Part shown: one piece after another, positions 1-6,062 of the stretch
Layout: each line of letters starts with the position of its first letter
Numbering within the stretch: the first letter of the stretch is position 1
Origin: Candidatus Colimonas fimequi
Lineage (GTDB): Bacteria; Bacillota; Clostridia; Peptostreptococcales; Anaerovoracaceae
Direction: 5' to 3'
Assembly: GCA_018065295.1 (NCBI GenBank)
Contig: JAGHTQ010000116.1
Coordinates: 1 to 9,875, forward strand
DNA length: 9,875 nucleotides
Program-made: the position numbers and the translations under genes
Notes under the pieces: model-generated
Told to the model about the DNA's origin: nothing
Seen by the model: only the letters and a program-made list of their open reading frames with translations
Database searches by the model: none

Positions 1-2
1 CA

Positions 3-926
3 GTTCCTAGAGATGGTTGGGATGCAGGTGCATTCTCATCATTCCTTGGACCAGACCCACTGGCTCTGCTGTTCGTAGTAATCCTGACTTCACTTGGTAC
101 ATGGGGGCTGCCACAGATGGTTGGTAAGTTCTATGCTATCAAGAGCGAGAAGGACATTCATAAGGGAACAGTTATCTCAACAGTATTCGCTATCATCGTT
201 GCAGGTGGATGTTACTTCCTGGGCGGCTTCGGTAGACTGTATGCTGACAAGGTTCCTTATCAGCCAGATGGTGTAACACCATTCTTCGATAAGATCGTTC
301 CTACAATGCTGTCAACACTGCCAGCAATCGTAATCGCTGTAGTAATCGTACTGGTTCTTTCAGCATCAATGTCAACACTTTCATCACTGGTACTGACTTC
401 AAGTTCAACATTCACACTTGACGTTATCAAGCCAGCTAAGAAGGGTGAAATGACAGAGAAGTCACAGGTATCAACAATGAGAATCTTCATCGTATTCTTC
501 ATTCTGGTATCAGCTGTAATCGCAGTAGTTAAGGACGCACATCCAGAAATCACATTCATCGCTCAGATGATGGGTGTTTCATGGGGTGCTCTGGCAGGTG
601 CTTTCCTGGCTCCATTCCTCTATGGTCTGTACTGGAAGGGCATCACTAAGGCTTCAGTAGTTGTATGCTTCATTTGGGGCTGCGCAGTTGAAATTCTCCA
701 GCTGTTCATCTCACTTGGTGGCGTAGACATCTCAGGTTGGGGTCCAATCCTCAGCTACATCTTCGCATCATCAATCAGATCAGGCGTTATCGCTATGGTT
801 GGTGGCCTTATCATCGTTCCTATCGTTAGTGTTCTCACTAAGAAGATGGAAGCTAAGGCTGTAGAAGAAACATTCTCATGCTATGACGAAGTAGTATCAG
901 TTAAGAAGACAGAAGCTCTTGACTAA
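3..926 (+). CDS. Sodium:solute symporter family (SSS) transporter, 3' part
   Basis: The frame is open from the window edge (first full codon at 3) to a TAA stop at 924-926, giving 307 visible residues. SSS proteins usually have about 500, so roughly the first 200 lie outside the window. The segment starting TSLGTWGLPQMVGKFYAIK matches the conserved SSS region in which a helix is followed by a G-x-P-Q/H motif and an (R/K)FYA-I loop. Six or more hydrophobic helices follow, including the small-residue-rich LVLSASMSTLSSLVLTSSS stretch typical of this family. The protein ends in a short charged cytoplasmic tail. By family it would be a plasma-membrane carrier that uses the sodium gradient to import a solute. 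Substrates range over proline, pantothenate, sugars and others, and nothing visible fixes the substrate here. Codon choice is very restricted (AAG for all Lys, TTC for nearly all Phe, mostly ATC for Ile), which suggests high expression. An ATG at 117 is internal and not the start. Confidence 0.9.
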   Translation, partial: VPRDGWDAGAFSSFLGPDPLALLFVVILTSLGTWGLPQMVGKFYAIKSEKDIHKGTVISTVFAIIVAGGCYFLGGFGRLYADKVPYQPDGVTPFFDKIVPTMLSTLPAIVIAVVIVLVLSASMSTLSSLVLTSSSTFTLDVIKPAKKGEMTEKSQVSTMRIFIVFFILVSAVIAVVKDAHPEITFIAQMMGVSWGALAGAFLAPFLYGLYWKGITKASVVVCFIWGCAVEILQLFISLGGVDISGWGPILSYIFASSIRSGVIAMVGGLIIVPIVSVLTKKMEAKAVEETFSCYDEVVSVKKTEALD

Positions 927-964
927 TTGTTCATAGGCATTCTAGATAGTATAAAAGATAATAA

Positions 965-992
965 AAATGCCCGGTAATTTTACCGGGCATTT
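965..992. terminator. Bidirectional rho-independent terminator between convergent genes
   Basis: A perfect 12-bp stem (965-976 pairing with 981-992, core ATGCCCGGTA/TACCGGGCAT) has a 4-nt AATT loop. On the + strand it is followed by the T-rich run TTTGTTTTGTTCTT. On the - strand its reverse complement is followed by TTTTTATTAT. It therefore fits both the symporter gene (stop at 926) and the leftward DAHP synthase gene (stop at 1033). The convergent arrangement supports a shared terminator. Confidence 0.9.
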
Positions 993-1032
993 GTTTTGTT
1001 CTTAATAAGTTCTTATTGTCAGAATCCGACAC

Positions 1033-2064
1033 TTATACTCTCTCTGCAATATCGTAGATGAGACGTTCTGACTTCTCCCATCCAAGGCAAGGGTCTGTGA
1101 TTGACTTGCCGTATACGCCTTCGCCAATCTTCTGAGTACCGTCTTCGATGTATGACTCGATCATGAAGCCCTTAATCATGTTCTTAAGGTCTGGGTTATA
1201 GTTTCTTGAGTCCATAACTTCCTTAGCGATTCTGATCTGTTCAAGGTACTTCTTGCCTGAGTTAGCGTGGTTAGTGTCGATGATAACAGCCTTGTTCTTA
1301 AGTCCCTGCTTGTCATAAGCTTCGCTTACTGCTACCAGGTCTTCGTAGTGGTAGTTAGGAACGTTAAGACCTCTGTGGTTAACGAATCCACGAAGGATAG
1401 CGTGAGTCAGGTCGTTACCAGCTGTTTCAACTTCCCATCCTCTGTAGATGAAAGTATGTGGTACCTGAGCTGCGATAATTGAGTTGAACATGATTGAGTT
1501 CTCACCTGAAGTAGGGTTCTTCATGCCAACAGGAATGCTCATGCCTGATGCAGTCAGTCTGTGTTGCTGGTTCTCAACTGAACGAGCGCCTACTGCACAG
1601 TAACCGAGAAGGTCTGACAGATATCTGTAGTTCTCTGGATAAAGCATTTCGTCTGCGCAAAGAAGTCCTGATTCTTCAATAGCATTAGCATGCAGTCTTC
1701 TGATTGCGATGATACCTTCCAGCATGTCTTCGCGCTTCTCAGGGTTAGGCTGGTGAACCATGCCCATGTAGCCCTGACCAGTTGTTCTTGGCTTGTTAGT
1801 ATATACTCTAGGAATGAGAAGGAGCTTGTCCTTAACTTCTTCCTGAACTCTTGCAAGTCTTGAAACGTAATCCATGACAGCATCTTCTCTATCTGCTGAA
1901 CATGGTCCGATAATCAGGACCATTCTGTCGTCATTGCCTCTAAAAATGTCTGCGATTTCCTGTCCGCGATCTTCTCTAATTTTAGCAATCGCATCAGTTA
2001 CAGGAAACTGTTCCTTAATGTCCTGAGGAATAGGTAACTTACGTGTGAAATTACTGTTTTTCAT
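1033..2064 (-). CDS. aroF: 3-deoxy-7-phosphoheptulonate (DAHP) synthase, class I, AroF/G/H type
   Basis: This enzyme condenses phosphoenolpyruvate with erythrose 4-phosphate to DAHP, the first step of the shikimate pathway, in the cytoplasm. The 343-residue protein is close to the usual ~350 of the AroFGH subclass and spans the whole (beta/alpha)8 barrel. Visible motifs are LIIGPCSADRED with metal-ligand Cys55, the PEP/E4P-binding KPRTT at 91-95, GARSVENQQHR at 159-169, PVGMKNPTSG at 178-187, DTNHANSGKK with His266, IESY with Glu303, and KSITDPCLGWE with Asp324. Cys, His, Glu and Asp make up the expected metal site. There is no fused chorismate mutase or ACT domain. The ATG at 2064 is preceded by AGGAGT (2076-2081 on the - strand) 11 nt upstream. 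The gene stands alone, divergent from the GNAT gene and convergent with the symporter. The symbol follows the family; aroF, aroG and aroH cannot be told apart here, so the feedback effector (Tyr, Phe or Trp) is unknown. Confidence 0.95.
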   Translation of the reverse strand: MKNSNFTRKLPIPQDIKEQFPVTDAIAKIREDRGQEIADIFRGNDDRMVLIIGPCSADREDAVMDYVSRLARVQEEVKDKLLLIPRVYTNKPRTTGQGYMGMVHQPNPEKREDMLEGIIAIRRLHANAIEESGLLCADEMLYPENYRYLSDLLGYCAVGARSVENQQHRLTASGMSIPVGMKNPTSGENSIMFNSIIAAQVPHTFIYRGWEVETAGNDLTHAILRGFVNHRGLNVPNYHYEDLVAVSEAYDKQGLKNKAVIIDTNHANSGKKYLEQIRIAKEVMDSRNYNPDLKNMIKGFMIESYIEDGTQKIGEGVYGKSITDPCLGWEKSERLIYDIAERV

Positions 2065-2106
2065 TGTCTCTAATTACTCCTAATTGAAAAATATTGTGCA
2101 ATGATT

Positions 2107-2115
2107 ATTATATCA
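2107..2115 (-). promoter_or_regulatory. Extended -10 promoter for the DAHP synthase gene
   Basis: Read on the - strand this is TGATATAAT, a perfect extended -10 (TGn-TATAAT). No good -35 is found; the best is ATACCA with an 18-bp spacer, which matches 3 of 6. The expected transcription start near 2100 leaves a leader of about 36 nt carrying the ribosome binding site. That is too short for a T-box or leader-peptide attenuator. Confidence 0.6.
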
Positions 2116-2130
2116 TATCGAGCCATCTCA

Positions 2131-2139
2131 TGGTATAAT
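2131..2139 (+). promoter_or_regulatory. Extended -10 promoter for the GNAT-yhbY-ecsC-like operon
   Basis: The sequence TGGTATAAT is a perfect extended -10 element. The -35 position (about 2111-2116, TATCAT) is poor, as is common with extended -10 promoters. The start would fall near 2146, giving a ~30-nt leader with GAGAGG at 2164-2169 in front of the GTG start at 2176. The element lies within 24 bp of the divergent -10 and occupies the place where the leftward promoter's -35 would sit. Confidence 0.6.
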
Positions 2140-2175
2140 ATATCATCTAGTTTATCGACAAATGAGAGGTAAAAA

Positions 2176-2772
2176 GTGGCTAAAAATATATTTTCAATTG
2201 AAACAAGAGATTTAACTCTGGTGCCATCTGATAACGGTAACCTTTGGACTAAGCCTTGGAACATTAAGACCAAGAAGGGTGAATACAATGTTGGTAAGAT
2301 TTCCTTCCTTGGAAGAGCAGAAGGCGGCGTAGCCCGCGCCCAGATAACAATTAACGAAGAGTCCCGCAGGAAGGGATACGGTTCACAGGCACTTAAGGGA
2401 TTCACTGACTGGGCTGTAGGCCGTGATGGAATATACGTAGTAGAAGGAACTGTTTATACTGACAATGAAGCGGCTGTTGCACTTCTTAAGAAGAACAACT
2501 TCCAGGAAGACGAAGTAATTGGCAGGAAGGCAAGATACGTGTACAAGAGAAGTTCAATTCCATGGATTCCAGTATGCGAATGTCTTTTCGTAAGTGCTGG
2601 TTTCGCTATTGGATTCACTGTTCATCAGATTCCGCAGGGACTGATTATCGGTGCTGCACTGGGTCTTGTTATGGGTCTCATATTCACAAGAAGAACCAAG
2701 AAGGCACAGGAAGCGGTAATGAACTCTAGAAGTGACGCTAAGGATAATAAGAATAAGAAGAAAAAGAGGTAG
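2176..2772 (+). CDS. GNAT-family N-acetyltransferase with C-terminal membrane segment
   Basis: Residues 1-125 read as a GNAT fold that would transfer an acetyl group from acetyl-CoA to an amine. The core is ARAQITINEESRRKGYGSQA, in which a beta strand runs into the acetyl-CoA pyrophosphate loop R-R-K-G-Y-G (64-69). The C-terminal GNAT signature follows as VYTDNEAAVALLKKNNF (93-109), the usual N-x-A-A-x-x-L-x-K-x-x-F pattern. After this come two short hydrophobic segments at about 129-148 and 154-171, then a highly basic tail rich in Lys and Asn (172-198). Soluble GNATs of this type normally end near residue 150-170, so the hairpin-like membrane segment is an added module. The start is GTG at 2176, preceded by GAGAGG at 2164-2169. 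It lies 7 nt upstream of yhbY, so the two are very likely co-transcribed. The substrate is unknown; membrane association is inferred only from hydrophobicity. Confidence 0.85.
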   Translation: MAKNIFSIETRDLTLVPSDNGNLWTKPWNIKTKKGEYNVGKISFLGRAEGGVARAQITINEESRRKGYGSQALKGFTDWAVGRDGIYVVEGTVYTDNEAAVALLKKNNFQEDEVIGRKARYVYKRSSIPWIPVCECLFVSAGFAIGFTVHQIPQGLIIGAALGLVMGLIFTRRTKKAQEAVMNSRSDAKDNKNKKKKR

Positions 2773-2779
2773 TAAATAA

Positions 2780-3100
2780 ATGATTACAGGTAAGCAGAGA
2801 AGTTATTTAAGAGGATTAGCACAGGATCTTGATCCCCTCGTATACATCGGCAAGAACGATATTACTGAGACAGTAATGAACGAGATGGATACACTCCTTG
2901 AATCAAGAGAACTCGTTAAGGCTAAGATTCAGGAATCAAGCAGTGTAGACGCTAAAGACGCAGCTAATGAGATGGCAGAAGCACTTAACGCTGAATACGT
3001 TCAGGCTATCGGCAGACGTTTCGTTCTTTATAGACAGGCTCGCGATCCAGAGAAGAGAAAGATCGTACTTCCTAAGGACAAGAAGGGCGGCAAGAAATAG
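2780..3100 (+). CDS. yhbY: YhbY-family CRM-domain RNA-binding protein (ribosome assembly)
   Basis: The 106-residue protein is a single CRM domain, the size expected for YhbY, which associates with pre-50S ribosomal particles. Characteristic features are the opening GKQRSYLRGLAQDLDPLVYIG, the central helix followed by RELVKAKI (43-50), and the closing strand VQAIGRRFVLYR (74-85) that defines the family. The tail is basic (KRKIVLPKDKKGGKK). In E. coli YhbY the RNA-contact loop is GxxG (GSNG); here it reads GKND (24-27), so the second glycine is replaced by aspartate. The ribosome binding site AGAGGT (2765-2770) lies inside the end of the GNAT gene, 9 nt before the ATG. The 31-nt gap to the next gene is consistent with an operon. 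Confidence 0.93.
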   Translation: MITGKQRSYLRGLAQDLDPLVYIGKNDITETVMNEMDTLLESRELVKAKIQESSSVDAKDAANEMAEALNAEYVQAIGRRFVLYRQARDPEKRKIVLPKDKKGGKK

Positions 3101-3131
3101 CCCAGGGTCATAATGTGAAAGGGGTGACCTT

Positions 3132-3881
3132 ATGACATTAGAGAGCGAACTTAAGAAGATTAAGATGGAAGAAACAATTCTTCTTGTTAATGCCAGGAAG
3201 AAGAAGCCATCATTTATCGACGAGAAATTAGAAGAATATATTCCAGAAGATCTGGAGTCTACACTTAAATCTGTATTCGAGCTTGCTTTCAGGAAAATCT
3301 TTTCTGATGGTACGAAGATTATCGCAGCCACATTTGACAAGGATAAGCCTGAAGAAGCAGAAGACATGATCAAGAAGTCAAGAATCGCAGGCATGGTGGA
3401 CACAGGAATCACTTTCGTAGAGGGTACTGGACTTGGTATCCTGGGTGTAGGCGTTCCTGATATTCCAGTATTCGCAGCCATGGTTTTGAGAAATGTATAT
3501 CAGATAGCTGCAACCTATGGTTTCAGCTACGATGATAAGACAGAGCAGATATATATTCTCAAGCTTATTAAAGGCGCGCTTGCTAAGGGCAAGGACGCTG
3601 AGGCACTGAGCGATCAGGTAGATGAGTACGCTAATAAGATAGACGTTCTGGGATATAGACATAACCTTTGGATTGATCAGGAGATGGAGGATGCTGCCAA
3701 TGCACTGGCCGACAGCATGCTTTACATGAAGTTTATTCAGACAATCCCGGTTGTTGGAGCCGTTGGCGGTCTTTCTAATGCATCAGTTATTCGCAAGATT
3801 AGCAAGTACGCAGACGTGAAATATCACAAGAGAATGATTCTCAGGAAGATGGCTATGGAAGACACGACCGACGAAGAATAG
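3132..3881 (+). CDS. EcsC-family protein
   Basis: The 249-residue protein matches the EcsC family, whose biochemical role is unknown. Its name comes from the third gene of the Bacillus ecsABC transporter locus. Typical blocks are a glycine-rich stretch followed by PDIP (GLGILGVGVPDIPVF, 100-114), LRNVYQIAATYGFSYDD (119-135) and a second P-x-x-G-A stretch (IPVVGAVGGLSNASVI, 205-220) leading into a basic C-terminal helix. The moderately hydrophobic glycine-rich segments suggest membrane association without clear full transmembrane helices. The N-terminal ~80 residues are charged and helical. A strong Shine-Dalgarno (AAAGGGG, 3118-3124) precedes the ATG. No ecsA or ecsB genes are in the window. 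The gene closes the GNAT-yhbY unit and is followed by a probable terminator. A link to those neighbours is inferred from position only. Confidence 0.85.
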   Translation: MTLESELKKIKMEETILLVNARKKKPSFIDEKLEEYIPEDLESTLKSVFELAFRKIFSDGTKIIAATFDKDKPEEAEDMIKKSRIAGMVDTGITFVEGTGLGILGVGVPDIPVFAAMVLRNVYQIAATYGFSYDDKTEQIYILKLIKGALAKGKDAEALSDQVDEYANKIDVLGYRHNLWIDQEMEDAANALADSMLYMKFIQTIPVVGAVGGLSNASVIRKISKYADVKYHKRMILRKMAMEDTTDEE

Positions 3882-3891
3882 AATAGCAATG

Positions 3892-3928
3892 GAGGGAGAA
3901 CATATGTTTGCAAAACGTGTTCTCCTTT
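3892..3928 (+). terminator. Hairpin after the EcsC-family gene, probable terminator
   Basis: An 11-bp stem (3892-3902 with 3918-3928, core GGAGAACA/TGTTCTCC, with two G-T pairs) encloses a 15-nt loop. The loop can itself pair as GTTT/AAAC. It begins 10 nt after the EcsC stop codon. The trailing T run is weak (TTTGTTAT), so termination may be partial. The same bases contain the LexA box and -35 of the uvrB promoter, so the hairpin symmetry could partly reflect operator structure. Confidence 0.5.
3897..3910 (+). promoter_or_regulatory. LexA (DinR) box upstream of uvrB
   Basis: AGAACATATGTTTG matches 13 of 14 positions of the Gram-positive LexA consensus CGAACRNRYGTTYG; only the first base differs. 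Its right edge overlaps the predicted -35 element by 3 bp, so bound LexA would block RNA polymerase. uvrB is a classic SOS-regulon member in Bacillus. A weaker inverted LexA-like half site (GAAC on the - strand at 3919-3922) lies 13 bp downstream. Confidence 0.85.
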
Positions 3929-3936
3929 GTTATAAT
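3908..3936 (+). promoter_or_regulatory. Sigma-A type promoter for uvrB
   Basis: The -35 is TTGCAA (3908-3913, 4 of 6 matches to TTGACA). The spacer is 17 bp and the -10 is a perfect TATAAT (3931-3936) extended by TGT at 3928-3930. Transcription should begin near 3942-3944, giving a ~50-nt leader. The overlap with the LexA box supports its assignment. Confidence 0.8.
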
Positions 3937-3942
3937 GAATGG

Positions 3943-3958
3943 TACGACTTAAGTCGTA
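3943..3958. repeat. Perfect 16-bp palindrome at the predicted uvrB transcription start
   Basis: TACGACTTAAGTCGTA is identical to its reverse complement over all 16 bases. It begins at or next to the expected +1 of the uvrB transcript. In RNA it would form a 6-bp stem with a UUAA loop at the extreme 5' end. In DNA it could be a binding site for a dimeric regulator. It does not match the LexA consensus. Confidence 0.7.
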
Positions 3959-3993
3959 TAACTTTTTGCGTAAGATAAAGGACGAAGTAAGAA

Positions 3994-5964
3994 ATGCCAG
4001 AATTTAGAGTTCATGCAGAATTTGAGCCTATGGGCGATCAGCCTCAGGCAATAGACACCCTGGCGCAGGGAATAATAGATGGGAAGCGTGCCCAGACTCT
4101 CATGGGTGTTACAGGTTCCGGTAAGACTTTCACAATGGCCAAGCTTATTGAGAAGGTGCAGAAGCCGACTCTTGTAATATCACACAACAAGACTCTTGCG
4201 GCTCAGCTTCATGGGGAATTCAAGGAGTTCTTCCCAGAGAACGCTGTGGAGTACTTCGTGTCTTACTACGACTATTACCAGCCAGAAGCATACGTTGCTT
4301 CAACTGACACTTATATAGAGAAGGACTCAGACATTAATGCTGAGATTGAGAAGCTTCGCCATTCGGCGACAGCAGCCTTAAGCGAGAGACGCGATGTTAT
4401 TATCGTTGCCAGTGTATCCTGCATATACGGTCTTGGTAGCCCAATTGACTACGAGAATCAGGTGATTTCTTTGCGTCCGGGAATGGAGAAGGATAGACAG
4501 GAACTCCTGCGTAAGCTTGTGGACATTCAGTACACAAGAAACGATATGGTTCTGGAACGTGGCAACTTCAGAGTTCGCGGCGACATCATCGACGTGTTCC
4601 CAGCAGGCGCTGAGAACCCTGTTCGCATCGAGCTTTTCGGAGACGAGGTTGAATCTATCAAGGAAGTTAACCTGGTGACTGGGGAGATTATCGGTATTAG
4701 AAATCACGTTGCTATTTATCCGGCCTCACATTATGTTACGAGCAAAGAAAATATAGAGCATGCTGCAGAAACAATAAACGCTGAACTTGCAGAGCGCGTT
4801 CAGTGGTTCACTGACCGCGGTAAGCTTATCGAAGCACAGCGTATCGAGCAGAGAACTAGATACGATGTTGAGATGCTTCGCGAAGTAGGTACGTGCAAGG
4901 GTATAGAGAACTATTCAAGACACATTACAGGACTTGAGCCAGGTTCCCGTCCATATACTTTAATCGACTATATCCCTGATGATTTCCTTATCATCATCGA
5001 TGAGTCACACGTTATGTTGCCACAGCTTCGCGCCATGTATGCAGGCGACAGATCAAGGAAGCAGTCACTTGTTGACTACGGATTCAGACTTCCATCAGCA
5101 CTTGATAACAGACCACTTAAGTTCGAAGAGTTCAACGAACTTGTTAATCAGATCGTGTATGTTAGTGCTACGCCAGCACCTTACGAGAAGGAAGAGAGCG
5201 GCGGAGTATCAGCTGAGCAGATCATCAGACCGACTGGACTTCTTGATCCAGTAATTGAGCTTCACGAGACAGAAGGTCAGATGGACCATCTTATCAGTGA
5301 AATCAATAAGGTTGTGGAGAAGGGAGAGCGAGTATTCGTCACAACTCTCACCAAGAAGATGGCAGAGAGTCTCACCGATTATCTTCATAACGTAGGTATC
5401 AAGGTTAGATATCTTCACTCAGAAGTTGATACTCTGGAGAGAATGGAGATTCTCCGTGATTTGAGACTTGGAGTATTCGACGTTCTCGTTGGTATCAACC
5501 TGCTTAGAGAAGGTCTTGATATTCCGGAGGTATCACTTGTAGCAATACTTGATGCAGACAAGGAAGGTTTCCTTAGAACTGAGACATCACTTATTCAGAC
5601 CATAGGTCGTGCTGCAAGAAATGCAGAAGGTAAGGTAATAATGTACTGCGACGGTATCAGCCCGGCGATGAAGGCTGCCATGGATGAAACTGAACGTCGT
5701 AGAGAAATTCAGAATAGATATAACCAGGAACACGGTATTGTTCCAAGGACAGTCAAGAAGGATGTTAGAAGTGTCATCGAAGCTACTAAGACAGCTGAAG
5801 ATGAGGACTTCCACGGCAAGAAGCCTCTTGAAATGACTAAGAAGGAACTTAAGGATTACGTAGGCAAACTGGAGAAGGAGATGAGGCAGGCTGCTGCAGA
5901 TCTTCAGTTCGAGAGAGCTGCCCAGCTGCGTGATATCTTGTTCGAATATAAAGCGAGACTATAG
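3994..5964 (+). CDS. uvrB: UvrABC excinuclease subunit B
   Basis: UvrB is the damage-verifying, helicase-fold ATPase of nucleotide excision repair. It receives the lesion from UvrA and recruits UvrC. The 656-residue length is normal. Walker A is GVTGSGKT (38-45), followed by SHNKTLAAQL (63-72). The beta-hairpin that clamps the DNA strand is at about 91-111 (YYDYYQPEAY onward). Walker B is IIIDESH (333-339), with motif III VYVSATPAPYE (388-398). The C-terminal helicase motifs are at about 500-542, including LLREGLDIPE and QTIGRAARN. The UVR domain that contacts UvrA and UvrC is at about 616-655 and ends DLQFERAAQLRDILFEYKARL. The ATG at 3994 has AAAGGA (3977-3982) upstream and yields the conserved N-terminal F-x-P-x-G-DQPQAI. 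It is the first gene after a LexA-box promoter and is followed 98 nt later by uvrA. Confidence 0.98.
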   Translation: MPEFRVHAEFEPMGDQPQAIDTLAQGIIDGKRAQTLMGVTGSGKTFTMAKLIEKVQKPTLVISHNKTLAAQLHGEFKEFFPENAVEYFVSYYDYYQPEAYVASTDTYIEKDSDINAEIEKLRHSATAALSERRDVIIVASVSCIYGLGSPIDYENQVISLRPGMEKDRQELLRKLVDIQYTRNDMVLERGNFRVRGDIIDVFPAGAENPVRIELFGDEVESIKEVNLVTGEIIGIRNHVAIYPASHYVTSKENIEHAAETINAELAERVQWFTDRGKLIEAQRIEQRTRYDVEMLREVGTCKGIENYSRHITGLEPGSRPYTLIDYIPDDFLIIIDESHVMLPQLRAMYAGDRSRKQSLVDYGFRLPSALDNRPLKFEEFNELVNQIVYVSATPAPYEKEESGGVSAEQIIRPTGLLDPVIELHETEGQMDHLISEINKVVEKGERVFVTTLTKKMAESLTDYLHNVGIKVRYLHSEVDTLERMEILRDLRLGVFDVLVGINLLREGLDIPEVSLVAILDADKEGFLRTETSLIQTIGRAARNAEGKVIMYCDGISPAMKAAMDETERRREIQNRYNQEHGIVPRTVKKDVRSVIEATKTAEDEDFHGKKPLEMTKKELKDYVGKLEKEMRQAAADLQFERAAQLRDILFEYKARL

Positions 5965-6055
5965 GAATCGCGTGTGCCGGAACTTTAGCTCGGGCACCGC
6001 ACCGATATAGAATTTGTGTGTGTCAGTCTTTTAAGTCTGGCACCACACCGATTGG
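5965..6055 (+). repeat. Two tandem hairpin-forming repeats between uvrB and uvrA
   Basis: Copy A (5965-6009) and copy B (6010-6055) both start GAAT and share a nearly identical right arm, GGCACCGCACCGAT versus GGCACCACACCGAT. Their left arms are similar (GCGTGTGCC versus GTGTGTGTC). Each copy can fold: GTGCCgGA/TCgGGCAC in A, and GTGTCAG/CTGGCAC extended by GTGT/ACAC across a bulged C in B. Neither hairpin is followed by a T run, so they do not look like terminators. Copy B runs directly into the uvrA ribosome binding site. This accounts for the whole non-coding gap. Confidence 0.7.
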
Positions 6056-6057
6056 AG
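6054..6057 (+). promoter_or_regulatory. Ribosome binding site that decides the uvrA start
   Basis: GGAG in the context TTGGAGAAGAA lies 5 nt before the ATG at 6063. The upstream in-frame GTG at 6018 has no Shine-Dalgarno and would place repeat copy B inside the coding region. Confidence 0.8.
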
Positions 6058-6062
6058 AAGAA

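Noticed and set aside
94..276. Separate small gene starting at 94
   Set aside because: It overlaps the symporter in another frame and lacks a ribosome binding site.
2065..2106. Attenuator, T-box or leader peptide controlling the DAHP synthase gene
   Set aside because: The predicted leader is only about 36 nt and shows no aromatic codon run, no T-box motif and no hairpin with a T run. The small ATTG-TG-CAAT inverted repeat at 2093-2102 is too short to call as an operator.
3104..3130. Inverted repeat GGTCA/TGACC around the EcsC ribosome binding site as a translational switch
   Set aside because: Only 5 bp of pairing with a 14-nt loop; too weak to support without conservation data.
2936..3481. 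181-codon open frame on the - strand over yhbY and the EcsC gene
   Set aside because: It runs antisense across two recognisable genes and their gap, is Ser-rich low-information sequence, and has no plausible promoter or ribosome binding site.
5965..6055. A short CRISPR array or a rho-independent terminator
   Set aside because: There are only two imperfect copies with no unique spacers, and neither hairpin is followed by a T run.
6018..6062. In-frame GTG at 6018 as the uvrA start (15 extra residues)
   Set aside because: It lacks a Shine-Dalgarno, the extra residues do not fit the conserved UvrA N-terminus, and they would be encoded by repeat copy B. The ATG at 6063 has GGAG at proper spacing.
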